A DNA stretch of 64,000 nucleotides. Source: Pseudomonas sp. NC02. GTDB taxonomy: Bacteria > Pseudomonadota > Gammaproteobacteria > Pseudomonadales > Pseudomonadaceae. Shown piece by piece: positions 18,928-28,900 of the stretch. The stretch spans positions 3,782,001 to 3,846,000 of the forward strand of contig NZ_CP025624.1 of the NCBI RefSeq assembly GCF_002874965.1. Reading direction: 5' to 3'. The notes under the pieces are model-generated. The model worked only from the letters and a program-made list of their open reading frames with translations, was not told the DNA's origin and made no database searches. Made by a program: the position numbers and the translations under genes. How positions within the stretch are numbered: position 1 is the first letter of the stretch; each line of letters begins with the position of its first letter.

Positions 18928-19629
18928 TCAGCATTCCCACTCGGAACGGCTGAACAGGTAGCCCTTGCCCCACACGGTCTTGATCTTGCGCGCCTCGCCC
19001 GCGTGGTCGTCGAACTTGCGCCGCAGCTTGGAAATCGCCACGTCCACCGAACGGTCGGTGCCGTTGAACTCGATGCCGCGCAGGCGTTGCAGGATCTGGT
19101 CGCGGCTGAGCACTTCGCCGGCATGCCGGGCCAGTACCACCAGCAGGTTGTATTCACCGCTGGACAGCTCAACCGGCTGGCCGCGCCAGGTCACGGTGCG
19201 TTCCGACAGGTCGATGCACAGGTTGCCCATCAGGATCTGATCGTTGGCCACCTGGGGTTCGGTGAGGCTGCTGCGGCGCAGCAAGGTTCGCACCCGCGCC
19301 AGCAATACCCGCGGCTCGCAGGGTTTGGTGACGTAGTCGTCGGCGCCCATTTCCAGGCCCAACACCTGGTCGTGGCTGTCGTCGCGGGCGGTGAGCATCA
19401 GGATCGGCAGCGTGGCCGAGTCGGCCCGCAGCAACCGGCAGACCTGCAGGCCGTCGAGGCCCGGCAGCATCAGGTCGAGAATCACCAGGTCCGGTGGGTT
19501 GAGCCGCGCACGCTCACGCACGTGGTCGCCACGGCTGAGCACGCTGACGTGATAGCCGTTGCGTTCCAGGTAACTGGCGATCAATTCGGAGAGCGCGGCG
19601 TCGTCTTCCACCAGAAGAATGTTGGGCAT
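18928..19629 (-). CDS. OmpR-family response regulator (RstA-like)
   Basis: The 233-residue protein has a receiver domain (acidic pocket Asp9-Asp10, phosphoacceptor Asp52, LTAR threonine, VTKP lysine) and a C-terminal OmpR/PhoB winged helix (residues ~130-230, TDRSVDVAISKLRRK recognition region). It forms an operon with the downstream kinase. It reads away from the RND adaptor gene across a 299-bp intergenic region that carries candidate binding sites resembling the RstA box. Confidence 0.94.
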   Translation of the reverse strand: MPNILLVEDDAALSELIASYLERNGYHVSVLSRGDHVRERARLNPPDLVILDLMLPGLDGLQVCRLLRADSATLPILMLTARDDSHDQVLGLEMGADDYVTKPCEPRVLLARVRTLLRRSSLTEPQVANDQILMGNLCIDLSERTVTWRGQPVELSSGEYNLLVVLARHAGEVLSRDQILQRLRGIEFNGTDRSVDVAISKLRRKFDDHAGEARKIKTVWGKGYLFSRSEWEC

Positions 19630-19673
19630 GGTATTTCCAAATAATACAATTTCTGAGTAGTACGCAAATCCAA

Positions 19674-19763
19674 TGTGGGAGCGGGCTTGCTCGCGAAGGC
19701 GGTGTTTCAGTTAACGCACACGGCGACTGACACACCGCCTTCGCGAGCAAGCCCGCTCCCACA
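19674..19763. repeat. REPIN (type A)
   Basis: An inverted pair of the GAGCGGGCTTGCTCGCGA core lies inside the divergent regulator/efflux intergenic region, on the regulator side. Confidence 0.92.
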
Positions 19764-19844
19764 TTTGATCTTCGGTGTCAGGAAGATCGTGTAAGGTTCG
19801 GCGGTTATGAAGGATATACGCCCGCGTGCATCTGTGGGTCGCAC

Positions 19845-19881
19845 CTTACATTTCTTCACACACCACCTACAGAGCTTCACA
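19845..19881 (+). promoter_or_regulatory. Tandem RstA-box-like direct repeats upstream of the RND operon
   Basis: Two 16-bp direct repeats, cttacatttcttcaca (19845-19860) and cctacagagcttcaca (19866-19881), match at 12 of 16 positions and start 21 bp apart. The first fits the E. coli RstA consensus TACATNTNGTTACA at 10 of its 12 fixed positions. Four xACA half-sites fall at 10-11-10 bp spacing, the pattern expected for OmpR-family dimers. A possible -10, TAGGAT (19903-19908), lies 21 bp after the second repeat, which suits an activator-dependent promoter lacking a good -35. Confidence 0.68.
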
Positions 19882-19928
19882 GCACTGTGGCGGGGGCGCC
19901 CGTAGGATGCGCCAGTCAATATTGGGAT

Positions 19929-21092
19929 ATGAGCATGTCGAAGAATCTGTTTGCGCCGTTTTGCCTGTTGGCCCTGACACTGGCGTTGAGCGCGTGTGGC
20001 AAGTCGGCGGACGACGCCGCCGAGGCGCCGCTGGCCAAGGTGCGGATCGAAACCCTGGAAGCCAAGCCCCTGTCCATCACCAGCGAGTTGAGCGGACGGA
20101 TTGCCGCGCCACGCATCGCCGAAGTGCGCGCCCGGGTGGCCGGCGTGGTGTTGCAACGGGTGTTCAAGGAAGGCCATGACGTCAAACAGGGCGATGTGCT
20201 GTTCCGGATTGACCCGGCGCCGTTCAAGGCCGACCTCGACAGCGCCCAGGCCAGCCTGCGCAAGGCCGAGGCCAATGCATTCCAGGCGCGCCTGCAAGAG
20301 CAGCGCTACAGCCAACTGGTGGAAGGCAACGCCATCAGCGGCCAGGAATACGACAACGCCCGCGCCGCCGCCCGGCAAACCGCCGCCGATGTGGCCGCCA
20401 ACCAGGCCGCCGTGCAGCGCGCCAAATTGAACCTGGGTTATGCCACCGTGACTGCGCCGATTTCCGGTCGGATTGGCCGTGCGCTGGTGACCGAAGGTGC
20501 GCTGGTGGGCCAGAACGAAGCCACACCGATGGCGCTGATCCAGCAACTGGACCCGATCCACGCCGACCTGACCCAATCCACCCGCGAGCTGAACGACCTG
20601 CGCCGGGCCTTTCGCGCCGGGCACTTGAAGCAAGTCGGCCAGGACCAGGCCAAGGCCACGCTGATCCAGGATGACGGCAGCCTGTACCCGCTGCCGGGCA
20701 AGTTGCTGTTCGCCGAGATCAGCGTCGACCCGGGCACCGGGCAGATCATCTTGCGCAGCGAGTTCCCCAACCCGGACCTCGACCTGCTGCCCGGCAGCTT
20801 TATCCGCGTGCGCCTGGAGCAAGCCGTGGACCAGCAAGGCATCAGCGTGCCGCAACGGGCGATCACCCGCGACAGCGCCGGGATCCCGATGGTGTTGCTG
20901 CTGGACGCCGAGCAAACCGTGAGCCAGCAGCCGGTAGAACTGGGTTCGGTGGTCAATGACCGCTGGGTGGTGACCCGCGGCCTGAAGGCCGGTGACCGTA
21001 TCGTCGTCGAAGGCCTGCAACACGCCCGCCCTGGCGAGAAAGTCCAGGTCGACGACAGCCCCGCGCCAATCGCCCAGGCATCCGGCCAATAA
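19929..21092 (+). CDS. RND efflux periplasmic adaptor (membrane fusion lipoprotein)
   Basis: The 387-residue protein has a lipoprotein signal peptide with lipobox LSAC (Cys about residue 21). A lipoyl/barrel-sandwich half follows (EVRARVAGVVLQRVFKEGHDVKQGD), then an alpha-hairpin, the return lipoyl half (APISGRIGRALVTEGALV) and a beta-barrel domain. This is MexA/AcrA architecture. ATG 19929 and ATG 19935 are both possible starts. It precedes the RND pump by 12 bp. Confidence 0.94.
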   Translation: MSMSKNLFAPFCLLALTLALSACGKSADDAAEAPLAKVRIETLEAKPLSITSELSGRIAAPRIAEVRARVAGVVLQRVFKEGHDVKQGDVLFRIDPAPFKADLDSAQASLRKAEANAFQARLQEQRYSQLVEGNAISGQEYDNARAAARQTAADVAANQAAVQRAKLNLGYATVTAPISGRIGRALVTEGALVGQNEATPMALIQQLDPIHADLTQSTRELNDLRRAFRAGHLKQVGQDQAKATLIQDDGSLYPLPGKLLFAEISVDPGTGQIILRSEFPNPDLDLLPGSFIRVRLEQAVDQQGISVPQRAITRDSAGIPMVLLLDAEQTVSQQPVELGSVVNDRWVVTRGLKAGDRIVVEGLQHARPGEKVQVDDSPAPIAQASGQ

Positions 21093-21104
21093 GGATCGTT
21101 AAAC

Positions 21105-24100
21105 ATGCCGCAGTTCTTTATTGACCGCCCGATCTTCGCCTGGGTGGTCGCCCTGTTTATCCTGCTGGCCGGCGCCCTCGCCATCCCGCAGTTGCCAGTC
21201 GCGCAGTACCCCAACGTCGCGCCGCCGAAAGTCGAGATCTATGCGGTGTACCCGGGTGCCTCCGCGCAAACCCTGGACGAAAGCGTGGTCAGCCTGATCG
21301 AGCAGGAGCTTAACGGCGCCGATCACCTGCTGTATTTCGAATCCCAGAGCAGCCTCGGTTCGGCCACCATCACCGCCACCTTTCAGCCGGGCACCGACCC
21401 GGAGATGGCCCAGGTTGACGTGCAAAACCGTCTCAAGGCGGTGGAGCCGCGCCTGCCCCAAGCCGTGACGCAGCAAGGCTTGCAGGTGGAGAAAGTCTCC
21501 GCCGGCTTCCTGCTGCTGGTGACCCTGACCTCCAGTGATGGCAAGCTCGATGACGTGGCGCTCAGCGATTACCTGGCGCGCAACGTGATGAACGAACTCA
21601 AGCGCCTGGACGGTGTGGGCAAGGCCCAGCTGTACGGCGCCGAACGCGCAATGCGCATCTGGATCGACCCGCAGAAGCTGATCGGCTTCAACCTGACCCC
21701 GGCCGACGTCAACGCGGCGATTGCGGCGCAGAACGCCCAGGTGTCGGCCGGCAGCATCGGCGATTTGCCGGGCACCAAGACCCAGGAAATCACCGCGTCG
21801 ATCCTGGTGAAAGGCCAACTCTCGACCCCGGCCGAATTTGCCGACATCGTGCTCAAGGCCAACCCGGACGGTTCCACCGTGCGCGTCGGTGACGTGGCGC
21901 GGGTGGAAATCGGCAGCCAGGAATACCAGTTCTCCACCCGCCTGAACGGTAAGCCGTCCACTGCCGTCAGCGTGCAGCTGTCGCCCGGCGCCAACGCCTT
22001 GAGCACCGCGACCCTGGTGCGGGCGAAGATGGACGAACTGGCGCGCTACTTCCCGGCCAACGTCGAATACAAAATTCCGTACGACACCTCGCCGTTCGTG
22101 AAGGTCTCGATCACCAAGGTGGTGTACACCCTGGGCGAAGCGATGTTGCTGGTGTTTGCGGTAATGTTCCTGTTCCTGCAGAACATCCGCTACACGCTGA
22201 TCCCGACGCTGGTGGTGCCGATCGCCTTGATGGGTACCTTTGCGACGATGCTGTTGCTGGGTTTCTCGATCAACGTGCTGACCATGTTCGGCATGGTATT
22301 GGCCATCGGCATTTTGGTGGACGATGCGATTGTGGTGGTAGAGAACGTCGAGCGGATCATGGTCACCGAGGGCCTGTCGCCCAAGGAGGCCACCCGCAAG
22401 GCAATGGGCCAGATTACCGGGGCGATTGTCGGCATCACGCTGGTGCTGGTGGCGGTGTTCCTGCCGATGGCGTTCATGCCGGGTTCGGTAGGCGTGATCT
22501 ATCAGCAGTTCTCGTTGTCGATGGCCACCTCGATCCTGTTTTCGGCATTCCTCGCCCTGACCTTGACCCCAGCCCTGTGCGCGACCTTGCTCAAGCCGAT
22601 TGCCAAGGGCGAGCACCATGAGAAAGGCGGGTTCTTCGGCTGGTTCAACCGGCGCTTCGAGCAGTTCACCGACCGCTATGAAGGCTGGGTGGCCTACGCC
22701 CTCAAGCGCAGCGGGCGTTACCTGTTGATCTATCTGGTGCTGGTGGTGGGGCTTGGGGTGTTGTTCGCCCGCCTGCCCTCCTCCTTCCTGCCGGTGGAAG
22801 ACCAGGGCTACACCATCACCGATATCCAGCTGCCGCCGGGTGCCAGCAAAAACCGCACGGTGCAGGTGGCCGAGCAGATCGAGGCACACAACGCCGGCGA
22901 GCCAGGCGTGGGCGATACCACGATGATCATGGGTTTCAGCTTCTCCGGTTCGGGGCAGAACGCCGCGCTGGCGTTTACCACGCTCAAGGACTGGTCGGAA
23001 CGCAGCAGCAAGGATTCCGCCGCGGCCATTGCGGACCGTGCCAACGCGGCTTTCAGTGAGCTGAAGGACGCGATTGCCTATGCAATCCTGCCGCCGCCGG
23101 TGGATGGCCTGGGCACCTCCAGTGGTTTCGAGTTCCGCCTGCAGGACCGTGGCGGCGTCGGCCATGCCGCGTTGATGGAGGCCCGTACCGAACTGCTGGC
23201 CGCCGCCGAGAAAAGCCCGATCCTGGCCAACGTGCGTGAAAGCGCCCTGGCCGAAGCTCCGCAAGTACAGCTTGAGGTGGACCGCAAGCAAGCCAATGCC
23301 CTGGGCATTTCCTTTGCCGATATCGGCAATGTGCTGTCCTCGGCCATCGGTTCGGCCTATATCAACGACTTCCCCAACCAGGGCCGCATGCAGCGGGTGG
23401 TGGTGCAGGCCGAAGGTGATCAGCGCAGCCAGGTGGCCGACCTGATGAAGATCCATGTGCGCAACAATGCCGGGAAGATGGTGCCGCTGTCGGCCTTCGT
23501 CGAGGCGCGCTGGATTCAGGGCCCCGCCCAGTTGACCCGCTACAACGGCTACCCGGCCATCGCGATTTCCGGTGAATCGGCACCGGGCCACAGTACCGGC
23601 GAGGCGATGGAGGAAATCCAGCGCCTGGTCAGCCAACTGCCCGCCGGCCTGGGCCAGGAATGGACCGGCCTGTCGTTGCAGGAACGCTTGTCCGGCTCCC
23701 AGGCACCGCTGCTGCTCGGTTTGTCGCTGCTGATCGTGTTCCTGTGCCTGGCGGCGCTGTATGAGAGCTGGTCGATTCCGACCTCGGTGCTGCTGGTGGT
23801 GCCCCTCGGCGTGCTCGGCGCGGTATTGGCCGTAAGCTTGCGCGGGATGCCCAACGATGTGTTCTTCAAGGTCGGCCTGATTACCATCATTGGGCTGTCG
23901 GCGAAGAACGCGATCCTGATCATCGAGTTTGCCAAGGACCTGTATGACCAGGGTGAAGACCTGATCGACGCCACGTTGAAAGCCGCACGCCTGCGCCTGC
24001 GGCCGATCATCATGACGTCCCTGGCGTTCATCCTCGGCGTGGTGCCGTTGGCGATTGCCACGGGCGCCAGCTCGGCCAGCCAGCAGGCCATCGGTACCGG

Positions 24101-24197
24101 GGTGATCGGCGGCATGATTACCGCGACGCTGGCGGTGGTGTTTGTGCCGGTGTTCTTCGTCGTGGTCATGAAGCTGGTGCGCAAGCGCCACACGTAA
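21105..24197 (+). CDS. RND multidrug efflux pump, HAE1 family
   Basis: The 1030-residue AcrB/MexB-type transporter has 12 TM helices and two large periplasmic loops. Proton-relay residues Asp406-Asp407 (ILVDDAIVVVENV) and Lys934 (GLSAKNAIL) match AcrB Asp407-Asp408 and Lys940. It forms a tripartite pump with the upstream adaptor. No outer-membrane factor gene follows, as in MexVW/MexJK-type operons that borrow OprM, so the same is likely here. Exported compounds cannot be predicted. The adjacent RstAB-like system probably regulates it. Confidence 0.95.
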   Translation: MPQFFIDRPIFAWVVALFILLAGALAIPQLPVAQYPNVAPPKVEIYAVYPGASAQTLDESVVSLIEQELNGADHLLYFESQSSLGSATITATFQPGTDPEMAQVDVQNRLKAVEPRLPQAVTQQGLQVEKVSAGFLLLVTLTSSDGKLDDVALSDYLARNVMNELKRLDGVGKAQLYGAERAMRIWIDPQKLIGFNLTPADVNAAIAAQNAQVSAGSIGDLPGTKTQEITASILVKGQLSTPAEFADIVLKANPDGSTVRVGDVARVEIGSQEYQFSTRLNGKPSTAVSVQLSPGANALSTATLVRAKMDELARYFPANVEYKIPYDTSPFVKVSITKVVYTLGEAMLLVFAVMFLFLQNIRYTLIPTLVVPIALMGTFATMLLLGFSINVLTMFGMVLAIGILVDDAIVVVENVERIMVTEGLSPKEATRKAMGQITGAIVGITLVLVAVFLPMAFMPGSVGVIYQQFSLSMATSILFSAFLALTLTPALCATLLKPIAKGEHHEKGGFFGWFNRRFEQFTDRYEGWVAYALKRSGRYLLIYLVLVVGLGVLFARLPSSFLPVEDQGYTITDIQLPPGASKNRTVQVAEQIEAHNAGEPGVGDTTMIMGFSFSGSGQNAALAFTTLKDWSERSSKDSAAAIADRANAAFSELKDAIAYAILPPPVDGLGTSSGFEFRLQDRGGVGHAALMEARTELLAAAEKSPILANVRESALAEAPQVQLEVDRKQANALGISFADIGNVLSSAIGSAYINDFPNQGRMQRVVVQAEGDQRSQVADLMKIHVRNNAGKMVPLSAFVEARWIQGPAQLTRYNGYPAIAISGESAPGHSTGEAMEEIQRLVSQLPAGLGQEWTGLSLQERLSGSQAPLLLGLSLLIVFLCLAALYESWSIPTSVLLVVPLGVLGAVLAVSLRGMPNDVFFKVGLITIIGLSAKNAILIIEFAKDLYDQGEDLIDATLKAARLRLRPIIMTSLAFILGVVPLAIATGASSASQQAIGTGVIGGMITATLAVVFVPVFFVVVMKLVRKRHT

Positions 24198-24240
24198 TAA
24201 ATGCGCTATGGTGCTTACACATCCCTGATTTGTGAGCGCC

Positions 24241-24882
24241 ATGCCCTTCCTCGCACGCACCCACCCTCGCCTGTCCTCCGCCGCCGTCCTGGGCCTGGCG
24301 GTGGGGCTCCTGGCGCCCGCCGACACGATCATCAGCAAAATCCTCATCGGCTGGAACGCCGGGGTCTGGACCTACCTGGTGCTGATGCTGTGGCTCACCA
24401 GCCATTCCCGGGCCGACGACGTGAAACGCATCGCCGAGATCGAGGACGAGAACGCCGGCCTGGTGTTGTTCATGGTGTGCATCGCGGCGATTGCCAGCCT
24501 GGCGACCATCACCCTGAACCTGGTGGGCACCAAGGACCTGAGCGATAGCCAGCGCCTGTTGCACTACGGTTTTACCGGCCTGACGGTGGTTGGCTCATGG
24601 CTGCTGATCGGGGTGATTTTCAGCGTGCACTATGCGCGCCTGTATTACACCTGGGACGGCCCCGAGCCGGCACTGCGCTTTGCCGAGGATTTACGCACGC
24701 CCAATTACTGGGACTTCCTGTACTTCTCGTTCACCATCGGCGTGGCGGTGCAAACGGCGGATGTCGGGGTTGCCACGCGTACCATGCGCAAGGTGGTGCT
24801 GGGGCAATCGTTGATCGGGTTTCTGTTCAACACGGCGATCCTGGGGTTCTCGATCAACATCGCCGCCGGATTGTTTGGATGA
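24241..24882 (+). CDS. DUF1345 family membrane protein
   Basis: The 213-residue protein has about five hydrophobic helices and the DUF1345 hallmark region (HYARLYY, the [22 protein letters not shown] segment). Its function is unknown. A GTG at 24232 gives three extra residues. It lies 43 bp after the RND pump on the same strand and could be cotranscribed, though no functional link is known. Confidence 0.88.
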   Translation: MPFLARTHPRLSSAAVLGLAVGLLAPADTIISKILIGWNAGVWTYLVLMLWLTSHSRADDVKRIAEIEDENAGLVLFMVCIAAIASLATITLNLVGTKDLSDSQRLLHYGFTGLTVVGSWLLIGVIFSVHYARLYYTWDGPEPALRFAEDLRTPNYWDFLYFSFTIGVAVQTADVGVATRTMRKVVLGQSLIGFLFNTAILGFSINIAAGLFG

Positions 24883-24964
24883 AGCTGCACAAACCTTCTA
24901 GACGCTAAGCCCCTGCAGAAGCGAGCTTGTTCGCTCTTGCAGTGTTCCACCCCATAGGTATTTT

Positions 24965-25804
24965 ATGGCCGCCCACAACTGGATCGACCTGGCTCAGGAC
25001 GCCGACACCGGCATCGAGACCCTGCGCGCGCATTTCGAGGGCCACGCCTACGACCCGCACTGGCACGACAGCTACCTGGTGGGCGTCACGGAGCAAGGCG
25101 TGCAGCAGTTCAACTGCCGTCGCACCCGCCATAACAGCGTGCCCGGCCAGGTGTTCCTGGTGGAGCCCGGCGAGCTGCACGACGGCGACGCGCCCACGGC
25201 GGACGGTTTTACCTACCACATGCTTTACCTCGACCCGCAGTGGTTGGCGCGGGAAGTCAGCGCAGTGTTCGAAGAAGCGCCGCTCGACAGCCAGCTGGGG
25301 TTTGCCAGCACCCTGGCCAGCGACCCGCGCCTGGCCCTGGCCACCAGCCGGGCCTTCCAGACCTTGCACGGAGGTGAGCTGCGCATCGTGCGGCAACAGG
25401 CGATGGACCAACTGCTCGAACGCCTCACTGCGCAACTGCACTGGCGCACCCGCTACCATGAAGACCCTCGCCTGCCACGGGTGGCGCACAAGGCCCGGGA
25501 ATACCTGCATGCGCACCTGCAGCAAGATGTGGGCATGGATGAACTGGCGCGGGCCTGCGGCGTCGATCGCTTTCGCCTTACCCGCGCCTTCAAGAGCGCC
25601 TTCGGCCTGCCACCCCATGCCTACCTGGTGCAACTGCGCCTGGCCCGCGCCCGGCATTGGCTGGCCAACGGCAAGCAACCCGCCGACGTAGCGATTGCCC
25701 TGGGCTTTGCCGACCAGAGTCACCTGGGGCGCTGGTTCGTGAGGGCGTATGGCCTGACGCCGGCGGCGTATCGCAAGCGGTGTTCAAGCGTTTTGCAGCG
25801 CTAG
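24965..25804 (+). CDS. AraC-family transcriptional regulator
   Basis: The 279-residue protein has an N-terminal cupin-like AraC ligand domain (PHWHDSYLVGV, PGQVFLVEPGELHDG) and a C-terminal double helix-turn-helix (residues ~175-275; GVDRFRLTRAFKSAFGLPPHAYL and IALGFADQSHLGRWF). Regulators of this type in pseudomonads often stand beside a LysE exporter. Here a LysE gene occurs 4.5 kb downstream, beyond the first giant beta-domain gene, which may have been inserted between them. Confidence 0.93.
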   Translation: MAAHNWIDLAQDADTGIETLRAHFEGHAYDPHWHDSYLVGVTEQGVQQFNCRRTRHNSVPGQVFLVEPGELHDGDAPTADGFTYHMLYLDPQWLAREVSAVFEEAPLDSQLGFASTLASDPRLALATSRAFQTLHGGELRIVRQQAMDQLLERLTAQLHWRTRYHEDPRLPRVAHKAREYLHAHLQQDVGMDELARACGVDRFRLTRAFKSAFGLPPHAYLVQLRLARARHWLANGKQPADVAIALGFADQSHLGRWFVRAYGLTPAAYRKRCSSVLQR

Positions 25805-25828
25805 CTGCGCCACCACCACTCGTCGGCA

Positions 25829-25844
25829 CTGTCAATTCTCACAG
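25829..25844 (+). promoter_or_regulatory. CTGT-N8-ACAG element upstream of giant protein 1
   Basis: The 16-bp sequence CTGTCAATTCTCACAG lies 85 bp before the start codon. A TTTGAT -10-like hexamer follows at 25868-25873. The same element occurs at 30938 and 41780, upstream of paralogous genes, at near-identical spacing. Confidence 0.65.
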
Positions 25845-25929
25845 GTTCGCCACGCCCCCCGATAGGTGTTTGATCTCCTTGTCAGCCGTCGGCCACTCAG
25901 GGCCGCGCCTCATTCAAGGAAGCCTGTCC

Positions 25930-28900
25930 ATGCCCAATTTTCCCATAGCCCCGGATAATGCGCCGCTGGGCGACAACAACCCGCCCGGCAACGCCCTCGT
26001 GCTGCATAACCCATCGTCAGGCCTGGCGTCGCGCCGCGTCGAAGACCTCGACCCACCCAAGTCAGCCTATCCGTCGGTCCCGCTGGATGCCACGCTGTAT
26101 CCTGAAAGAGGGGTCTACGGCCTGGGCATCCGCCACGTGCGCCCCTTTGCCCAGTGGACCTTCGAACGCTGGTTCAACTTCAATTACGACTTCTACGCCC
26201 TCTACCTCAACGACCTGGTCAATGCAGTCGCCGCCGATATTGCGCTTGAAGACCGGGACCGTTACGACTTGTTCGTCCCCGAAGAATTCATCCCCGAAGG
26301 CGACGTCCAGATATACGGCCGCGTAGTGCGGGCCGGCAGCGGCCAGGAGAGTACGTCGCCGCTGCAAACCATCCTGATCAAGACCACCCGCCCCGGTGGC
26401 CGCGATAACGACCCCGGCAGCAAATGGCACCCGGGCCTGGTGATGACGGTGGAAGGCCTGCCTGAGGGCTCCACCGTTAATATAGATAATGCCAACAGCG
26501 GGGTCTGGTGCCTGATCCAGCGCTATGAAAACCTGCGCCAGAATGACCAGATCGAGCTGTCGTGGGATGGGGTTTTAGTCACGCATATCGTCAGCCCGGC
26601 CGAAGTCGCGGGTTCAGGGCCGATTCGCGTCTTTGTCTCCAGGGACATCATTTTGCAGGGTGGGCATTTCGGCAAGCTGACCCTGCGGTTCCGGGTCTCG
26701 GACGTGGTGCAAAACTTCTCCGGGGATAAATACCAGTACTCCAAACCCTACTTCCTGGACAGCGAGCTGGATCCGAACCTGCTTTTTGCACCGATCTTCC
26801 TGGTGGATTACGAAGAGGCGACCCAGATCGACTTCGATACCCAGAGCGAGGCAACCTTCGAAGTGCTGGTGACGGTGCCTCGGCAAACCCCGGCGCCCCT
26901 GCCGCGGCACCAGTTGGCGGTGACCTTGTTCGGTACCCTGGCCGACGGTTCGACCCAGGTGTTCCCCTTGGCCCCGGTGGTGGACAAAAACCTCAGCGTT
27001 GAATTTGTCACCGTCGACCGCGAGATTATCGAACAACTGGTGGGCGGGTCCTTTCGGGTCTCGTTCCAGTGGCTGAAAAACGACGGCCGCGTGGAGCAAT
27101 CCGGCAGTACCTCCGTCAGCGTGGTGGGCACGCCGGTGGCGATGCCGGCAGTGACGGTCGCACCGATCGAGGTGGGGCTGATCGAGCCCGATCAGGACAT
27201 CACCGTGCAAATCCCCTTCTACGAACCCCACGACTCGGACTGGCTGGAAACCCTGGTGATTGAGCATATCCGCCCGGGCGGCGGTGGCGAAATCTACAAG
27301 GAAGAACAACTGGCGGGCGCCCAGGGCGGCACGCGCTACGTCAGCAAAGAAAACCTGAAACAGTTTGAAGGCGTGGGCGACATCGCGTTTTATTACCTGG
27401 TCAACGATGGCGCCGGCCACGTCCTGGACGGCAACGCATTGACCACTCGCAAGTCCCGCGAGCTGTTCGCCCACGTGGGTGAGCGCATCGGCAACATGCC
27501 GACTGCACACCTGGAAGGCGCCCTGGGCAACAACATCGACCCCAGCCATGTGACCACGCCCACCTTGCTGCTGACCCTGCCTTTGACCTTGCCCGCCCCG
27601 CACGGGCAGACCGAAGAAGGTGACCTGATCCACTGGAACGCCATCGGCTCCGGCCTTGACGGCTCGGCCAGTGGCGTTGTGCGCATCAACGGCGGCACGG
27701 CAGGCAAGCCCCTGGTTTTCCCGGTGAGCCGGGCGATCCTCGACAACAACAATAATGGCAGCCTGCGCATTACCTATAGCCTCGAACGCAGCGGCCCGCC
27801 ACGCCTGGTATTGCGCTCCGAGGTGCTCAACCTGACCGTGGGCCGCGGCGTGCAACTGGACCGTCCGGTTATCGACGGCGCCACCCTGTTCCCCGACGCA
27901 CTCAACCCCCTGGCCGCATTGAGCGGCGCCAAGGTCATCGTGAGATACCGGCCGATGCAGGCCACCGACCAGATCAAGGTCGACTGGTTGAGCCGCGACG
28001 GGCTGGGCAGTGCCACCGAGTACACCCTGGGCAACCCGTCCACCAACGAAGTATTCGTGACCATCCCGGCGCGCACCATCGCCAGGGGTATTCGCCCCGG
28101 TGGCAACCAGATCAGCGTGCAATACCACTTCAACCGTGGCGCCTTTCCGTACCCCTCGGACACTGTCGACCTGCACCTGCTTCCCCTCACCGGGCTGCCC
28201 ACACCGACGATCGACGGCATTGGCGACAGCACCCTGCTCGACCTGTCGAAACTCAATGACCAGGCCCGCGCCCGTGTATCCGTCTGGCCGTTTATCGATG
28301 CCGGGCAGTTTATGTGGATGAGTTGGGAGGGCACGTTTGCCGACGGCAGCCCGTACCGCGAGGACACCTACACCGCCAACCTGGTCACCGAAAACGGTGC
28401 CGCCAACGGTATCTCGCCACCCGCGCCAGTGGACAAACTGCAGCGCTTGATGGATGGCTCGCACCTGACCATCCGCTTCTGGGTCAGCCTGGCAGAAAGC
28501 CCCGACAAAAACACCGCCGTGCTGTTTGGCGTGCGTGAACACCGTGTGCAAACCCTGCCCGCCGTGCTGCCGCACCCACGGTTCAACGACCAGCCCGGGG
28601 CAACGCTGACCATTCAGCCGCTGGACCACGTAGACAACGCCAGTGTCACGGTGGCGTATGGCGGCATGAATCCAAGCCATTCCATCCAGTTGCAATGGAT
28701 TTTCCCGGATGGTGGTGTTGCGGATATTGGCGCCAAGGACGGCCTGGACGGCGGTCGTGTGGATTTCGTCATTACCAATGAAGTGCTGGCAGACAGCGTC
28801 GGCAAAACCATTGAGTTGCGCTATGTCGCCACCATCAATGGCAGCCCGGTGCCTTCAGAGGTTCAAGTGCTGAGGGTTGAAAGCATCGCACCAAATAACT

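Noticed and set aside
17611..19644. Long plus-strand frame opposite the two-component genes
   Set aside because: Antisense to both kinase and regulator, whose catalytic motifs are intact.
21099..24347. Very long open frame (over 1000 codons) on the minus strand opposite the RND pump
   Set aside because: Antisense shadow caused by high-GC codon bias. The composition is His/Gln/Gly-rich with no recognisable domain, while the plus strand encodes a complete AcrB-type protein.
26614..28695. Minus-strand frame opposite giant protein 1
   Set aside because: Shadow frame; the plus strand has a continuous paralogous protein.
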